DNA from: Clostridium sp. CAG:780 | Lineage (GTDB): Bacteria > Bacillota > Clostridia > TANB77 > CAG-508 | Direction: 5' to 3' | Length of the DNA: 25,124 nucleotides | Assembly (NCBI GenBank): GCA_000434195.1 | Contig: HF994445.1 | Coordinates: 1 to 25,124 of the forward strand | Part shown: piece after piece, positions 13,878 through 20,715 of the stretch | Numbering within the stretch: the first letter of the stretch is position 1 | Layout of the letters: the number at the start of each line of letters is the position of its first letter | Translations under genes and position numbers: made by a program | Notes under the pieces: model-generated | Database searches by the model: none | What the model was told of the DNA's origin: nothing | The model's input: the letters and a program-made list of their open reading frames with translations, nothing else

Positions 13878-15137
13878 TTGGAAAAATTAGTTATAAATGG
13901 ACCATCTAGACTACAAGGAGATGTTACTATAAGTGGCGCAAAAAACGCAGCTGTTGCTATTATTCCTGCTACTTTGTTAATTGATGGCGTATGCACTTTG
14001 GAAAATGTTCCAAATATTAGTGATGTAAAGATTTCTTGCTCTATTTTGGAGAAGTTGGGTGCTAAAGTTACTTGGCTTTCTGAACATTCAATTAAGATTG
14101 ATTCTAGACATATTAAAAGTACTTCTGCTCCTTTGGATATGACAAGCAAGTTTAGAGCTTCTTATTATTTGATTGGCTCTTTGCTTAGTCGTTGCCATAA
14201 AGCTGAGGTTGGCCTTCCTGGTGGTTGTAAATTAGGTGCTCGCCCTATTGACCAACATATTAAAGGATTTGAAGCTCTTGGCGCTTCTGTTAATACTACT
14301 CAAGGTAAGATTGTTGCAAGCGCTACTCATTTAATTGGAACTTCTATTTATATGGATACTGTTTCTGTTGGCGCAACTATTAATGTTATGCTTGCTTCTG
14401 TATTAGCAGATGGGACAACTACGATTGATAACGCTGCCAAAGAGCCTCATGTTGTTGATGTTGCCAACTTTTTAAATGCTATGGGAGCTGATATTCATGG
14501 TGCTGGTACTGATATGATAAAAATTAATGGTGTTTCTAAGTTACATGGAAATGCTACTTATTCTATTGTTCCAGATCAAATAGAGGCTGGTACTTTTATG
14601 CTTGCAGCAGTTGCTTCTAAGGGTGATGTTGTTATTCATAATTGTATTCCTGAACATTTAGATTGTTTAACAGCTAAGATTTTGGAAATGGGCGGAGAAG
14701 TTGAAGAATCTGGCGATTCTATTCATGTTTGGTGTAATTCTCGTCCTAATAAGACAAATATTAAGACTTCACCTTATCCTGGTTTTCCTACGGATTTGCA
14801 ACCTCAAGCAGGTGTAGTTTTAGCTGTTGCTGATGGTACAAGTATTATTAATGAAAGTATTTGGGAATCTCGTTTTCAATATACTACTGAGTTGAATAAT
14901 ATGGGGGCTAATATTACAGCTCAAGGTAAGACTGCTGTTTTTGAAGGTGTTGATTGTCTTCTTGGTGCTCCTGTTTATGCTTCTGATTTAAGAGCTGGTG
15001 CTGCTTTGATTATCGCTGGTATTATTGCAAGTGGTGAGACACAATTATTTAATTTGGATCATATTGATAGAGGTTATGAAAATATTGAAGAGAAATTTAG
15101 AAATCTTGGAGCTAATATCAAAAGAGTAAAAGAGTAG
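13878..15137 (+). CDS. murA: UDP-N-acetylglucosamine 1-carboxyvinyltransferase MurA
   Basis: MurA transfers enolpyruvate from PEP to UDP-GlcNAc, the first committed step of peptidoglycan synthesis. The 419-aa length is typical. The conserved Lys is K22 in SGAKNAA (19-25), and the catalytic, fosfomycin-targeted Cys is C117 in PGGCKLGARPID (114-125), so fosfomycin sensitivity at the target is expected. The GFPTDLQPQ loop and the C-terminal DLRAGAAL motif are present. Start is a TTG (13878) with AGGGGGA seven bases upstream; no ATG fits the conserved N-terminus MEKLVINGP. It is followed after 9 nt by the YycJ-type hydrolase and then rlmH, with one terminator after rlmH, so the three likely form one operon. 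Confidence 0.96.
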   Translation: MEKLVINGPSRLQGDVTISGAKNAAVAIIPATLLIDGVCTLENVPNISDVKISCSILEKLGAKVTWLSEHSIKIDSRHIKSTSAPLDMTSKFRASYYLIGSLLSRCHKAEVGLPGGCKLGARPIDQHIKGFEALGASVNTTQGKIVASATHLIGTSIYMDTVSVGATINVMLASVLADGTTTIDNAAKEPHVVDVANFLNAMGADIHGAGTDMIKINGVSKLHGNATYSIVPDQIEAGTFMLAAVASKGDVVIHNCIPEHLDCLTAKILEMGGEVEESGDSIHVWCNSRPNKTNIKTSPYPGFPTDLQPQAGVVLAVADGTSIINESIWESRFQYTTELNNMGANITAQGKTAVFEGVDCLLGAPVYASDLRAGAALIIAGIIASGETQLFNLDHIDRGYENIEEKFRNLGANIKRVKE

Positions 15138-15146
15138 GTAATATAC

Positions 15147-15938
15147 ATGTTTAAGTTTTGTAGTTTATTTAGTGGTAGTACAGGAAATAGTTTGTTAGTT
15201 GAAACTGATAATTCTAAAATATTGGTAGATGCTGGAGAAAGTGCAAAGAAAATTGTCAATGCACTTTCTCTTGTTGACGTTGATATATCAGATATTGACG
15301 CTATTATTGTTACTCATGAGCATTCTGACCATGTAAAAAGTTTGGGAACTCTTTCTAATAAATATAATATTCCTGTTTATGCTAATTTAAATACTTGGAA
15401 CGCTATGCCTGAGCAAAAAAATAAGGTCTTAGCTGACAATCAAAATGTGTTTGTTACAAATCAAGATTTTGAAATTAAGGATTTGAAAATTCATCCTTTT
15501 GCTATTTCTCATGATGCTGCCGAACCTTGTGGTTTTAATATTTATAATAAGAAGAAAAAAATTAGCGTTGCAACTGATTTAGGTCATGTTTCTCCTGAGT
15601 TGCTTGCAAATTTAGAAAAGAGTGCTTTTGTTTTATTAGAGGCTAATTATGACCCTGAAATTTTAAAGTATTCTAGATATCCTTATTCTTTGAAGCAACG
15701 TATTGCTGGTCCAAATGGTCATTTGTCTAATAATAATTCTGGTGAAATTGTTTCTCATCTTATGAAGTCTGGTTTGACTAATGTTATGCTTGGCCATTTA
15801 AGCAAGGAAAACAATTTTCCAGAGCTTGCTTATAAGACTGTTGTTGAAGAAATTATTAGTAATAAACGTGATGAATCAAGTATCCATGTTGGTGTTGCAC
15901 GTCGAGATGGCCCTAGTGGTGTAATTGATATTGCGTAG
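15147..15938 (+). CDS. yycJ: YycJ/WalJ-type metallo-beta-lactamase-fold hydrolase
   Basis: A 263-aa cytosolic metallo-beta-lactamase-fold protein of the YycJ/WalJ group, linked in Firmicutes to DNA replication and cell-wall coordination; the substrate is unresolved. The N-terminal FCSLFSGSTGNS (4-15) is the family signature. The metal motif THEHSDH is at 56-62, with later ligands in ISHDA, TDLGH and GHLSKENN. The ATG is preceded by a weak AGG-containing site, and the 9-nt gap from murA suggests coupled expression. It also precedes rlmH, which lies close to yycJ in B. subtilis. Family confidence is high; in vivo role inferred. Confidence 0.9.
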   Translation: MFKFCSLFSGSTGNSLLVETDNSKILVDAGESAKKIVNALSLVDVDISDIDAIIVTHEHSDHVKSLGTLSNKYNIPVYANLNTWNAMPEQKNKVLADNQNVFVTNQDFEIKDLKIHPFAISHDAAEPCGFNIYNKKKKISVATDLGHVSPELLANLEKSAFVLLEANYDPEILKYSRYPYSLKQRIAGPNGHLSNNNSGEIVSHLMKSGLTNVMLGHLSKENNFPELAYKTVVEEIISNKRDESSIHVGVARRDGPSGVIDIA

Positions 15939-15949
15939 AGGAGTTTTAT

Positions 15950-16429
15950 ATGTTACATATTAATGTTATTTGTGTCGGAAAAATTAAAGAGGCTTTTTTT
16001 AGAGATTCTATTGACGAGTATTCTAAGAGGCTTTCAAGATTTTGTGATTTAAAAATCACTGAGCTTCCTGATGAAAAAATTCCTGAAAAATGTAGTTTAA
16101 AGGTTGAAGAAGCTATTAAAGAAAAAGAAGGACAAAATATTTTATTACATTTAAAGAAAGATTCTTATTCTATTGCTCTTGACTTAAAGGGTGTAGAATT
16201 TGATTCTGTGTCTTTTTCGCATAAAATAGAGGAACTTTCTTCTATTAATAGCTCTATCACATTTATAATTGGTGGAAGTTTGGGACTTTCTCCTGCTGTT
16301 TTAAATGCTTGTTCTTCTAAGATATGTTTTTCAAAGATGACATTTCCTCATCAATTAATTCGTATTTTCTTGCTTGAACAACTTTATAGAGCTTTTAAAA
16401 TATCAAATAATGAAACTTATCATAAGTAG
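15950..16429 (+). CDS. rlmH: 23S rRNA (pseudouridine1915-N3)-methyltransferase RlmH
   Basis: RlmH is a SPOUT methyltransferase that methylates pseudouridine 1915 in helix 69 of 23S rRNA on the assembled 70S ribosome. The 159-aa product is exactly family length. Visible signatures are VGKIKE (9-14), the SAM-binding knot FIIGGSLGL, SKMTFPHQLIRIFLLEQLYRA and the C-terminal YHK. AGAGGAG precedes the ATG, 11 nt after the preceding stop. It is the last gene of the murA unit; the terminator stem overlaps its stop codon. Confidence 0.96.
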   Translation: MLHINVICVGKIKEAFFRDSIDEYSKRLSRFCDLKITELPDEKIPEKCSLKVEEAIKEKEGQNILLHLKKDSYSIALDLKGVEFDSVSFSHKIEELSSINSSITFIIGGSLGLSPAVLNACSSKICFSKMTFPHQLIRIFLLEQLYRAFKISNNETYHK

Positions 16430-16451
16430 AGCCTTTTGGCTTTATTTTTTT
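16428..16451 (+). terminator. Terminator of murA-yycJ-rlmH
   Basis: AGAGCC (16428-16433), loop TTTT and GGCTTT (16438-16443; one G-T) precede seven T residues. It starts within the rlmH stop codon and overlaps the last bases of spmB. Confidence 0.75.
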
Positions 16452-16977
16452 AGAATAAAAAATTCCATATTAGTGCAGATGTTACTATTCCTACAAAGTC
16501 TGCAATTAAAGCTGCTGCAAGTACAAATCTTGTTTTCTTGACTCCTATACTACTTGTGTAGACGGCAATGGTGTAAAATGTAGTTTCTGTTGATCCCATA
16601 ATTGTTGAAGTTATTAACCCTATTCTACTATCTACTCCATATGTTGTCATGATGTCTGTTGCAACTGCCAATGATGCACTTCCAGATATTGGTCTTAATA
16701 GCGCTAAGGGTATTACTTGGCTTGGAAATCCTATTTTGTTTGTCACTATTGATATTACTTGAGTTGCAATATCTAGTATTCCGGAGCTTCTTAACACTCC
16801 TATTGCCAGAAATAATCCCAATAATGTTGGAAATATTTTTATTACTATTTCCATCCCTTCTTTTGCTCCATCAACGAAAATGTCATATATTCGTTTTTTG
16901 TCGATTATTCCATATACAATTATTATGATAATGACTGCCGGTATCGCCATGGTAGATATATAATTTATTATTTTCAT
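16450..16977 (-). CDS. spmB: Spore maturation protein B
   Basis: SpmB is a mother-cell membrane protein required with SpmA for full dehydration of the spore core. The 175-aa protein has several hydrophobic helices (about 5-25, 45-70, 85-110, 125-175) of the nucleoside-recognition/Gate type. PTLLGLFLAIGVLRSSG, PLALLRPISGSASL and GSTETTFYTIAVY are characteristic. AGAGG lies upstream of the ATG. It follows spmA after 15 nt, the usual order, and the pair forms an operon. With spoIIR and the GerM gene, this supports an endospore-forming host. Confidence 0.94.
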   Translation of the reverse strand: MKIINYISTMAIPAVIIIIIVYGIIDKKRIYDIFVDGAKEGMEIVIKIFPTLLGLFLAIGVLRSSGILDIATQVISIVTNKIGFPSQVIPLALLRPISGSASLAVATDIMTTYGVDSRIGLITSTIMGSTETTFYTIAVYTSSIGVKKTRFVLAAALIADFVGIVTSALIWNFLF

Positions 16978-16992
16978 GCTTAGCCTCTTTCG

Positions 16993-17568
16993 TTAGAATT
17001 TTTTCATTAACATTTTACTTGCTATTATTCCCGCCACGTCGGCTGCAATGGTTGCAATCCACACTGGAACTATTATTTGACTTGGATTTACCGAACCTAA
17101 TGACGCTCTTACCGCTATTACTGTAGATGGAATTAGTTGTATTGATGCTGTGTTTAGCACAATAAACATGGCCATTGAGTCTGTTATTCTGTCTTTTTGC
17201 GGATTTTTTTCCTGCATTGTTTGCATCGCTTTTAATCCTAGTGGAGTTGCAGCATTTCCTATTCCCAATAGGTTTGCTATGATGTTTATTGTTATTTCTT
17301 TGTATTCTTTATCTTCTTTTTTCATTTTAGGAAACAGTATTTTCATTAAGGGCGATATAATTTTGGTTAGTTTTTTCATTAATGATGTTTCTTGTACAAT
17401 TTTCATTAGGCCATTCCATAAGCACATTGTTCCAAATAATTTTAATATTAAATCCACAGTTTGCGCACAAGATGTGAATATTGAGTTATTAAATTCTTCT
17501 ATATTTCCATTTAGAATTGCATATATAAATGATATTATTAAAAAGGCCGGCCAGATTTTATTTAACAT
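16993..17568 (-). CDS. spmA: Spore maturation protein A
   Basis: SpmA acts with SpmB in the membrane during spore-core dehydration. The 191-aa protein has hydrophobic helices at about 5-20, 38-55, 95-115, 133-152 and 162-185. LLGIGNAATPLGLKAM and FIVLNTASIQLIPSTVIAVRA-type motifs identify SpmA, with NLLGIGNAATP the clearest. The ATG at 17568 has an excellent AAGGAGGT ribosome binding site. Upstream is the palindrome TTTACT-ATA-AGTAAA (17623-17637). I could not identify a confident sigma-E promoter, although spmAB is sigma-E controlled in B. subtilis. Confidence 0.95.
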   Translation of the reverse strand: MLNKIWPAFLIISFIYAILNGNIEEFNNSIFTSCAQTVDLILKLFGTMCLWNGLMKIVQETSLMKKLTKIISPLMKILFPKMKKEDKEYKEITINIIANLLGIGNAATPLGLKAMQTMQEKNPQKDRITDSMAMFIVLNTASIQLIPSTVIAVRASLGSVNPSQIIVPVWIATIAADVAGIIASKMLMKKF

Positions 17569-17622
17569 TTCTCTTTACCTCCTTAAATTTATATTCTCTT
17601 TTGCTTTTTATATTCTTGTATT

Positions 17623-17637
17623 TTTACTATAAGTAAA
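17623..17637. repeat. 15-bp palindrome upstream of spmA
   Basis: TTTACT, ATA, AGTAAA form a perfect palindrome about 55 nt before the spmA start. On the minus strand it overlaps a possible -35 (TTTACT) set 17 nt from AATATA. A small CAAAGC/GCTTTG hairpin lies further up at 17688-17702. Their roles are unknown. Confidence 0.35.
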
Positions 17638-17740
17638 TTTTTTCGTTTTTTGTAACATATTTCCAATAGTCGGAAAGTCTTATGTATCAAAGCAAAGCTT
17701 TGTTTTGAAATTTTTTAAAGGGTTTTTTTATCAATTTTAC

Positions 17741-17769
17741 TTGTAATTTAACCTGTTTTATGTTATTAT
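17741..17769 (+). promoter_or_regulatory. Promoter of abrB
   Basis: TTGTAA (17741-17746), a 17-nt spacer ending in TGT, and TATTAT (17764-17769). A perfect TATAAT three bases further on is spaced less well. Confidence 0.5.
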
Positions 17770-17807
17770 AATTGTATAATTATGTCGAATTTAGGAGGAA
17801 AATGTAA

Positions 17808-18068
17808 ATGAAATCAACCGGTATTATAAGACGTGTAGATGAATTAGGAAGAATTGTTATTCCTATTGAGTTAAGAAATAAATTAAAAATAGCTGAAAAG
17901 GATCCTATAGAAATCTATGTTGATGGTTCTTCTATTGTCCTAAAAAAACTTGAAGAAACTTGCGTTTTCTGTGGAAGTACAAAAAATGTAAAAAAATACA
18001 AAGATAAATTAGTATGTGATAAATGTATTAAGAGTATTGTAAAATTAAGTGAAACTGATGAGGATTAA
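17808..18068 (+). CDS. abrB: AbrB/SpoVT-family transition-state regulator with a four-Cys tail
   Basis: A DNA-binding regulator of the AbrB family, which in Bacillus represses stationary-phase and sporulation genes. Residues 1-48 are a near-textbook AbrB swapped-hairpin DNA-binding domain (MKSTGIIRRVDELGRIVIP, EKDPIEIYVDG). The 86-aa protein differs from B. subtilis AbrB (about 94-96 aa) in its C-terminus: C52/C55 (CVFC) and C70/C73 (CDKC) make a likely zinc-ribbon knuckle instead of the AbrB multimerisation tail. AGGAGG lies nine bases before the ATG. It converges with rsmI, as in B. subtilis, which supports orthology. Regulatory targets cannot be read from the sequence. Confidence 0.93.
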   Translation: MKSTGIIRRVDELGRIVIPIELRNKLKIAEKDPIEIYVDGSSIVLKKLEETCVFCGSTKNVKKYKDKLVCDKCIKSIVKLSETDED

Positions 18069-18079
18069 TTATAAAATGT

Positions 18080-18111
18080 AAAAACAATAGCTTTTGTGGC
18101 TATTGTTTTTT
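18080..18111. terminator. Bidirectional terminator between abrB and rsmI
   Basis: A 12-bp stem (18080-18091 with 18099-18110) has CAATAGC/GCTATTG at its core and loop TTTTGTG. Its T-rich (plus) and, read in reverse, T-rich (minus) flanks serve both convergent genes. Confidence 0.85.
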
Positions 18112-18113
18112 GA

Positions 18114-18941
18114 TTATATAAATCTTTTATATATAGTATCTTTTGGTACTTTGTTATTTTTAGCAATTTGTTTTATTGCGTCTTTTTTTGACAGTCCTTT
18201 TTTTGTATATATTTCAAATTGTTCTTCTATGCTTAATTGATTTATATTTTCTATTTCTATTTGCTTTTCTGTTTTTGCATGATTTTCGAATAATATTATA
18301 TACTCACCTTTTACCTCTTCGAGAGTTTCTAGTACTTCTTCTATTGTTCCCCTAGTAAATGTTTCATGAATTTTTGTTAGTTCTTTTGCGAGCACAACTT
18401 CAATATTCCCTAGTCTTTGCTCCATTTCTTGTAATGTTTTTATTAGTCTATGTGGTGCTTCATAAAATATTATTGTTTTATTTTGTTTTTGTATATCTTC
18501 AAATTTTTCGTTTCTAAGTTTTTTATCCAATGGTAAAAATCCATAAAATGCAAATTCTTTTGTTCCAAGCCCTGATGCTATTAGCGCATTTATTAGAGCA
18601 CATGCTCCCGGTATAGGAATTACTTCTATTTGCTCTTTTATCGCTTCTTTTACGACTTCTTCTCCTGGGTCAGATATTCCTGGAGTTCCCGCATCAGTTA
18701 TGAGTCCAATGCTTTTTCCTTCTTGCAAAATCCTTATAAGTTCTGCTGTTTTTGTATCTTCGTTATGCCTATGGTAGCTTATCATGGGTTTCGATATTTC
18801 TAAGTAGTTTAACAATTTTAAAGAGTGTCTTGTATCTTCTGCAGCTATTACGTCCACTTCCTTTAATATTTCAACTGCTCTATAAGTTATGTCTTTTAAA
18901 TTTCCTATTGGCGTTGCTATTAAATATAATTTTCCTATCAT
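18114..18941 (-). CDS. rsmI: 16S rRNA (cytidine1402-2'-O)-methyltransferase RsmI
   Basis: RsmI 2'-O-methylates C1402 in the decoding centre of 16S rRNA, using SAM. The 275 aa are typical. TPIGNLKDIT (10-19), AEDTRHS (34-40) and TDAGTPGISDPG (82-93) are the family motifs of this tetrapyrrole-methylase fold; PGACALINALIASGL, FYGFLP and FYEAPHR follow. AGGAG lies before the ATG. It starts three bases after the trmN6 stop, so the two are translated from one mRNA. In B. subtilis a GIY-YIG gene (yazA) separates them, and it is absent here. Confidence 0.95.
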   Translation of the reverse strand: MIGKLYLIATPIGNLKDITYRAVEILKEVDVIAAEDTRHSLKLLNYLEISKPMISYHRHNEDTKTAELIRILQEGKSIGLITDAGTPGISDPGEEVVKEAIKEQIEVIPIPGACALINALIASGLGTKEFAFYGFLPLDKKLRNEKFEDIQKQNKTIIFYEAPHRLIKTLQEMEQRLGNIEVVLAKELTKIHETFTRGTIEEVLETLEEVKGEYIILFENHAKTEKQIEIENINQLSIEEQFEIYTKKGLSKKDAIKQIAKNNKVPKDTIYKRFI

Positions 18942-18944
18942 TTT

Positions 18945-19697
18945 TTATTCTCCTATATTATAGATTTCTTTTATTTCTTTTGTGTATTCTCCATTTTCTT
19001 CATATATATATAATGGTTCTAAAATTTTAAAGAATTTTTTAGCACCTTTTATTCCTTTTATTAAAATTAGTGATGCTTCTGTTTTTTTATTTGAATATAC
19101 TGTTTTGATCTCTTTTGGTTCTATTTTGTTTTCTCTCATTTTTTGGATTATATCAGGCATTCTCTCTGGTTTATGAACTATGTATATTTCGCCTTTATCT
19201 TTTAAAAGATTTGATGCCATCTTTATAAAATCTGATAAAGTTGCTTTTACTTCATGTCTTGAAATTATTTTGCTATCTACTTCGTTTATTTTTCCAGTAC
19301 CTTTTTCTTTGTATGGCGGATTCATGACAACTACATCAAATTTGTTTTTTTCTAGTAGCTTATCTTCAAATATTTTATTTATATCTGTATTTAATATTTT
19401 GAATTTATCTTCTAGTTTGTTAAGTTTAATACTTCTATTTGCCATTTCAGCAACCTCTTTTTGTATTTCCACTCCCACTATTTCTTTTAGTTCTGTTTTT
19501 TTACAGAGTAATAGTCCTATTATCCCTGTTCCAGTTCCTAAATCCACTACTTTGCTTCCTTTTTTTATGTTTTTTGCAAAGTCTGATAGAATCACACTAT
19601 CTATTCCAAAACAAAAACCTTTGGTGTTTTGAATTATTTTAAGTCCTTTATATTGCAAGTCGTCTATTCTTTCATTTTCTTTTAAATTTTCTTTCAT
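18945..19697 (-). CDS. trmN6: tRNA1(Val) (adenine37-N6)-methyltransferase-like protein (TrmN6/YfiC)
   Basis: A Rossmann-fold N6-adenine methyltransferase, by homology acting on A37 of tRNA1(Val). From the ATG at 19697 the protein has 250 aa. The SAM motif DLGTGTG is at 52-58 and the catalytic NPPY at 126-129; the early FGIDSVILSDF (30-40) is typical of the YfiC/YabB group. A TTG at 19718 would extend it by seven residues but has no ribosome binding site; the ATG has only a weak GAGA upstream. It heads the operon with rsmI. The enzyme class is certain, the exact tRNA target is inferred from homology. Confidence 0.9.
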   Translation of the reverse strand: MKENLKENERIDDLQYKGLKIIQNTKGFCFGIDSVILSDFAKNIKKGSKVVDLGTGTGIIGLLLCKKTELKEIVGVEIQKEVAEMANRSIKLNKLEDKFKILNTDINKIFEDKLLEKNKFDVVVMNPPYKEKGTGKINEVDSKIISRHEVKATLSDFIKMASNLLKDKGEIYIVHKPERMPDIIQKMRENKIEPKEIKTVYSNKKTEASLILIKGIKGAKKFFKILEPLYIYEENGEYTKEIKEIYNIGE

Positions 19698-19738
19698 TTC
19701 TTGTCTCTTTTCTATCAACTTTTATTTTGTACTCTAAT

Positions 19739-19767
19739 ATTATATATTAAATATTGAATTATGTAAA
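19739..19767 (-). promoter_or_regulatory. Promoter of trmN6-rsmI
   Basis: On the minus strand TTTACA (19762-19767), a 17-nt spacer and a perfect TATAAT (19739-19744). Confidence 0.6.
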
Positions 19768-19781
19768 TAGTGAGGTTTTAT

Positions 19782-19976
19782 ATGCAGAAAAATTTTAATA
19801 ATAATTTTAATAATAATTTGCCATTTTGTAATAATTTTTGTTGTGGCAACTGTCAAAAGCCTTGTTGTTGCAACAAAAAAGAAAGCTTTATCAGCTCTCT
19901 TTTTTGTGTTGAAAAATTTTTGTGTTGTTTTCAAGATTCTTGCACCATCGTAAAATTTATCAATTTTTTTAGATAA
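19782..19976 (+). CDS. Possible small Asn- and Cys-rich protein
   Basis: A 64-aa frame starting MQKNFNNNFNNNLPFC, followed by clustered cysteines (CNNFCCGNCQKPCCCN) and more Cys later. GTGAGG lies seven bases before the ATG at 19782. The Cys clusters suggest a metal-binding or disulfide-rich peptide; similar compositions occur in some spore-coat proteins, but I have no specific family. A terminator-like hairpin lies inside the frame (19875-19905), so the transcript may end early or the real gene may be shorter. No strong promoter is evident. Treat as tentative. Confidence 0.4.
   Translation: MQKNFNNNFNNNLPFCNNFCCGNCQKPCCCNKKESFISSLFCVEKFLCCFQDSCTIVKFINFFR
19875..19905 (+). terminator. Terminator-like hairpin inside the Cys-rich frame
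   Basis: A-rich 19875-19886 pairs with T-rich 19894-19905 over 12 positions with one mismatch (A19883 opposite C19897), closing on AGC/GCT around TTTATCA. The T run forms the 3' arm. It could act as an internal terminator or attenuator. Confidence 0.4.
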
Positions 19977-20018
19977 TTTTATGTTATTATGTTATCTTTG
20001 GTTTTTTGTTGCACTTTT

Positions 20019-20561
20019 TTACTCCTCTCTGATAAAAATTTTTTCGAATGATACTTCCCCATCATTAAATTTTTTGTTCTCTTCTCCCTCTATTAAAATT
20101 TTTATTGAATTTACTTCTGTTAGTTCTGTTAGTGTGTTTACTATACTTTCAATAGTCTTTTCTTCTGCTTCCTTGCCTTCTCTGTTTAAGAATTCCCTAG
20201 AGAAATTTAGATTAAGTGTATCTCCTTCTAATGTAGCTCCTAGTAATTTTGTCCCTTCTGGCATCGTTTTTTCAAGATTTTCATTTTTAGGTCCTTCTAT
20301 TAGAAAATTTATTAGCACATTGTATGGTTCATTTATTAAATCTTTTACATCTATCATTCTAGCTTCTGGCGTAACTTCTCTGGTTTTCTTGTTGAGAAAG
20401 TATAATGATATAATTGTCTTTCTCTCTTGTTCTTCTGATATTTCCTCTTGTGGTTCATATTGAATTGTTTTTGCTTTTTTATTCTTGACAATCATTAAAA
20501 TGCCTATTATTACTGCAATTATTACTATAATAATTATTGTTTTTAACACTTTATTTTTCAT
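20019..20561 (-). CDS. GerMN-domain sporulation/spore germination protein
   Basis: A 180-aa protein with an N-terminal membrane anchor (about 7-26, nearly all Ile/Val) and a GerMN domain (about 50-175). Visible motifs are the ISLYFLNKKTREVTPEAR strand, the INFLIEGPKN segment, MPEGTKLLGATLEGDTLNLNFS and a late ESIVNTLTEL region. B. subtilis GerM is a lipoprotein needed for sporulation with SpoIIQ/SpoIIIAH; here no lipobox Cys exists and the anchor is a plain transmembrane helix with a single domain copy. AAGGAAGGAAAG lies upstream, but the start codon is part of an inverted repeat that could hide it. Its role in sporulation is inferred from the family. Confidence 0.8.
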   Translation of the reverse strand: MKNKVLKTIIIIVIIAVIIGILMIVKNKKAKTIQYEPQEEISEEQERKTIISLYFLNKKTREVTPEARMIDVKDLINEPYNVLINFLIEGPKNENLEKTMPEGTKLLGATLEGDTLNLNFSREFLNREGKEAEEKTIESIVNTLTELTEVNSIKILIEGEENKKFNDGEVSFEKIFIREE

Positions 20562-20601
20562 ACTATCACTTTCCTTCCTTTTTTTGTTTCTTGATAGTAT
20601 G
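20559..20601 (-). promoter_or_regulatory. Inverted repeat enclosing the ribosome binding site and start codon of the GerMN gene
   Basis: On the minus strand CATACTATCA (20592-20601) pairs perfectly with TGATAGTATG (20559-20568). The AUG forms the end of the stem and the purine-rich binding site sits in the 23-nt loop. Alternatively CATACTAT is a sigma-E/sigma-K-like -10, in which case transcription would begin past the 5' arm and no hairpin would form. Confidence 0.5.
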
Positions 20602-20649
20602 TCTATGCTCTTTTTATTAAAATAGAACTATTTTTTATGTTTATAAAAT

Positions 20650-20678
20650 TTGACAAATTCCTTTTTTCCGTATAAAAT
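20650..20678 (+). promoter_or_regulatory. Promoter of the acyl-CoA dehydratase activase gene
   Basis: A perfect TTGACA (20650-20655), a 17-nt spacer and TAAAAT (20673-20678). The -35 lies in the palindrome AATTTG-A-CAAATT (20647-20659), a possible operator. Confidence 0.65.
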
Positions 20679-20715
20679 TAGTGGAAGTTTATTTTTTAAG
20701 GAGATATATTTTTAT

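Noticed and set aside
20650..20715. N-terminal extension of the activase from a TTG
   Set aside because: The TTG is the -35 box of its own promoter; the ATG at 20716 follows AAGGAGA.
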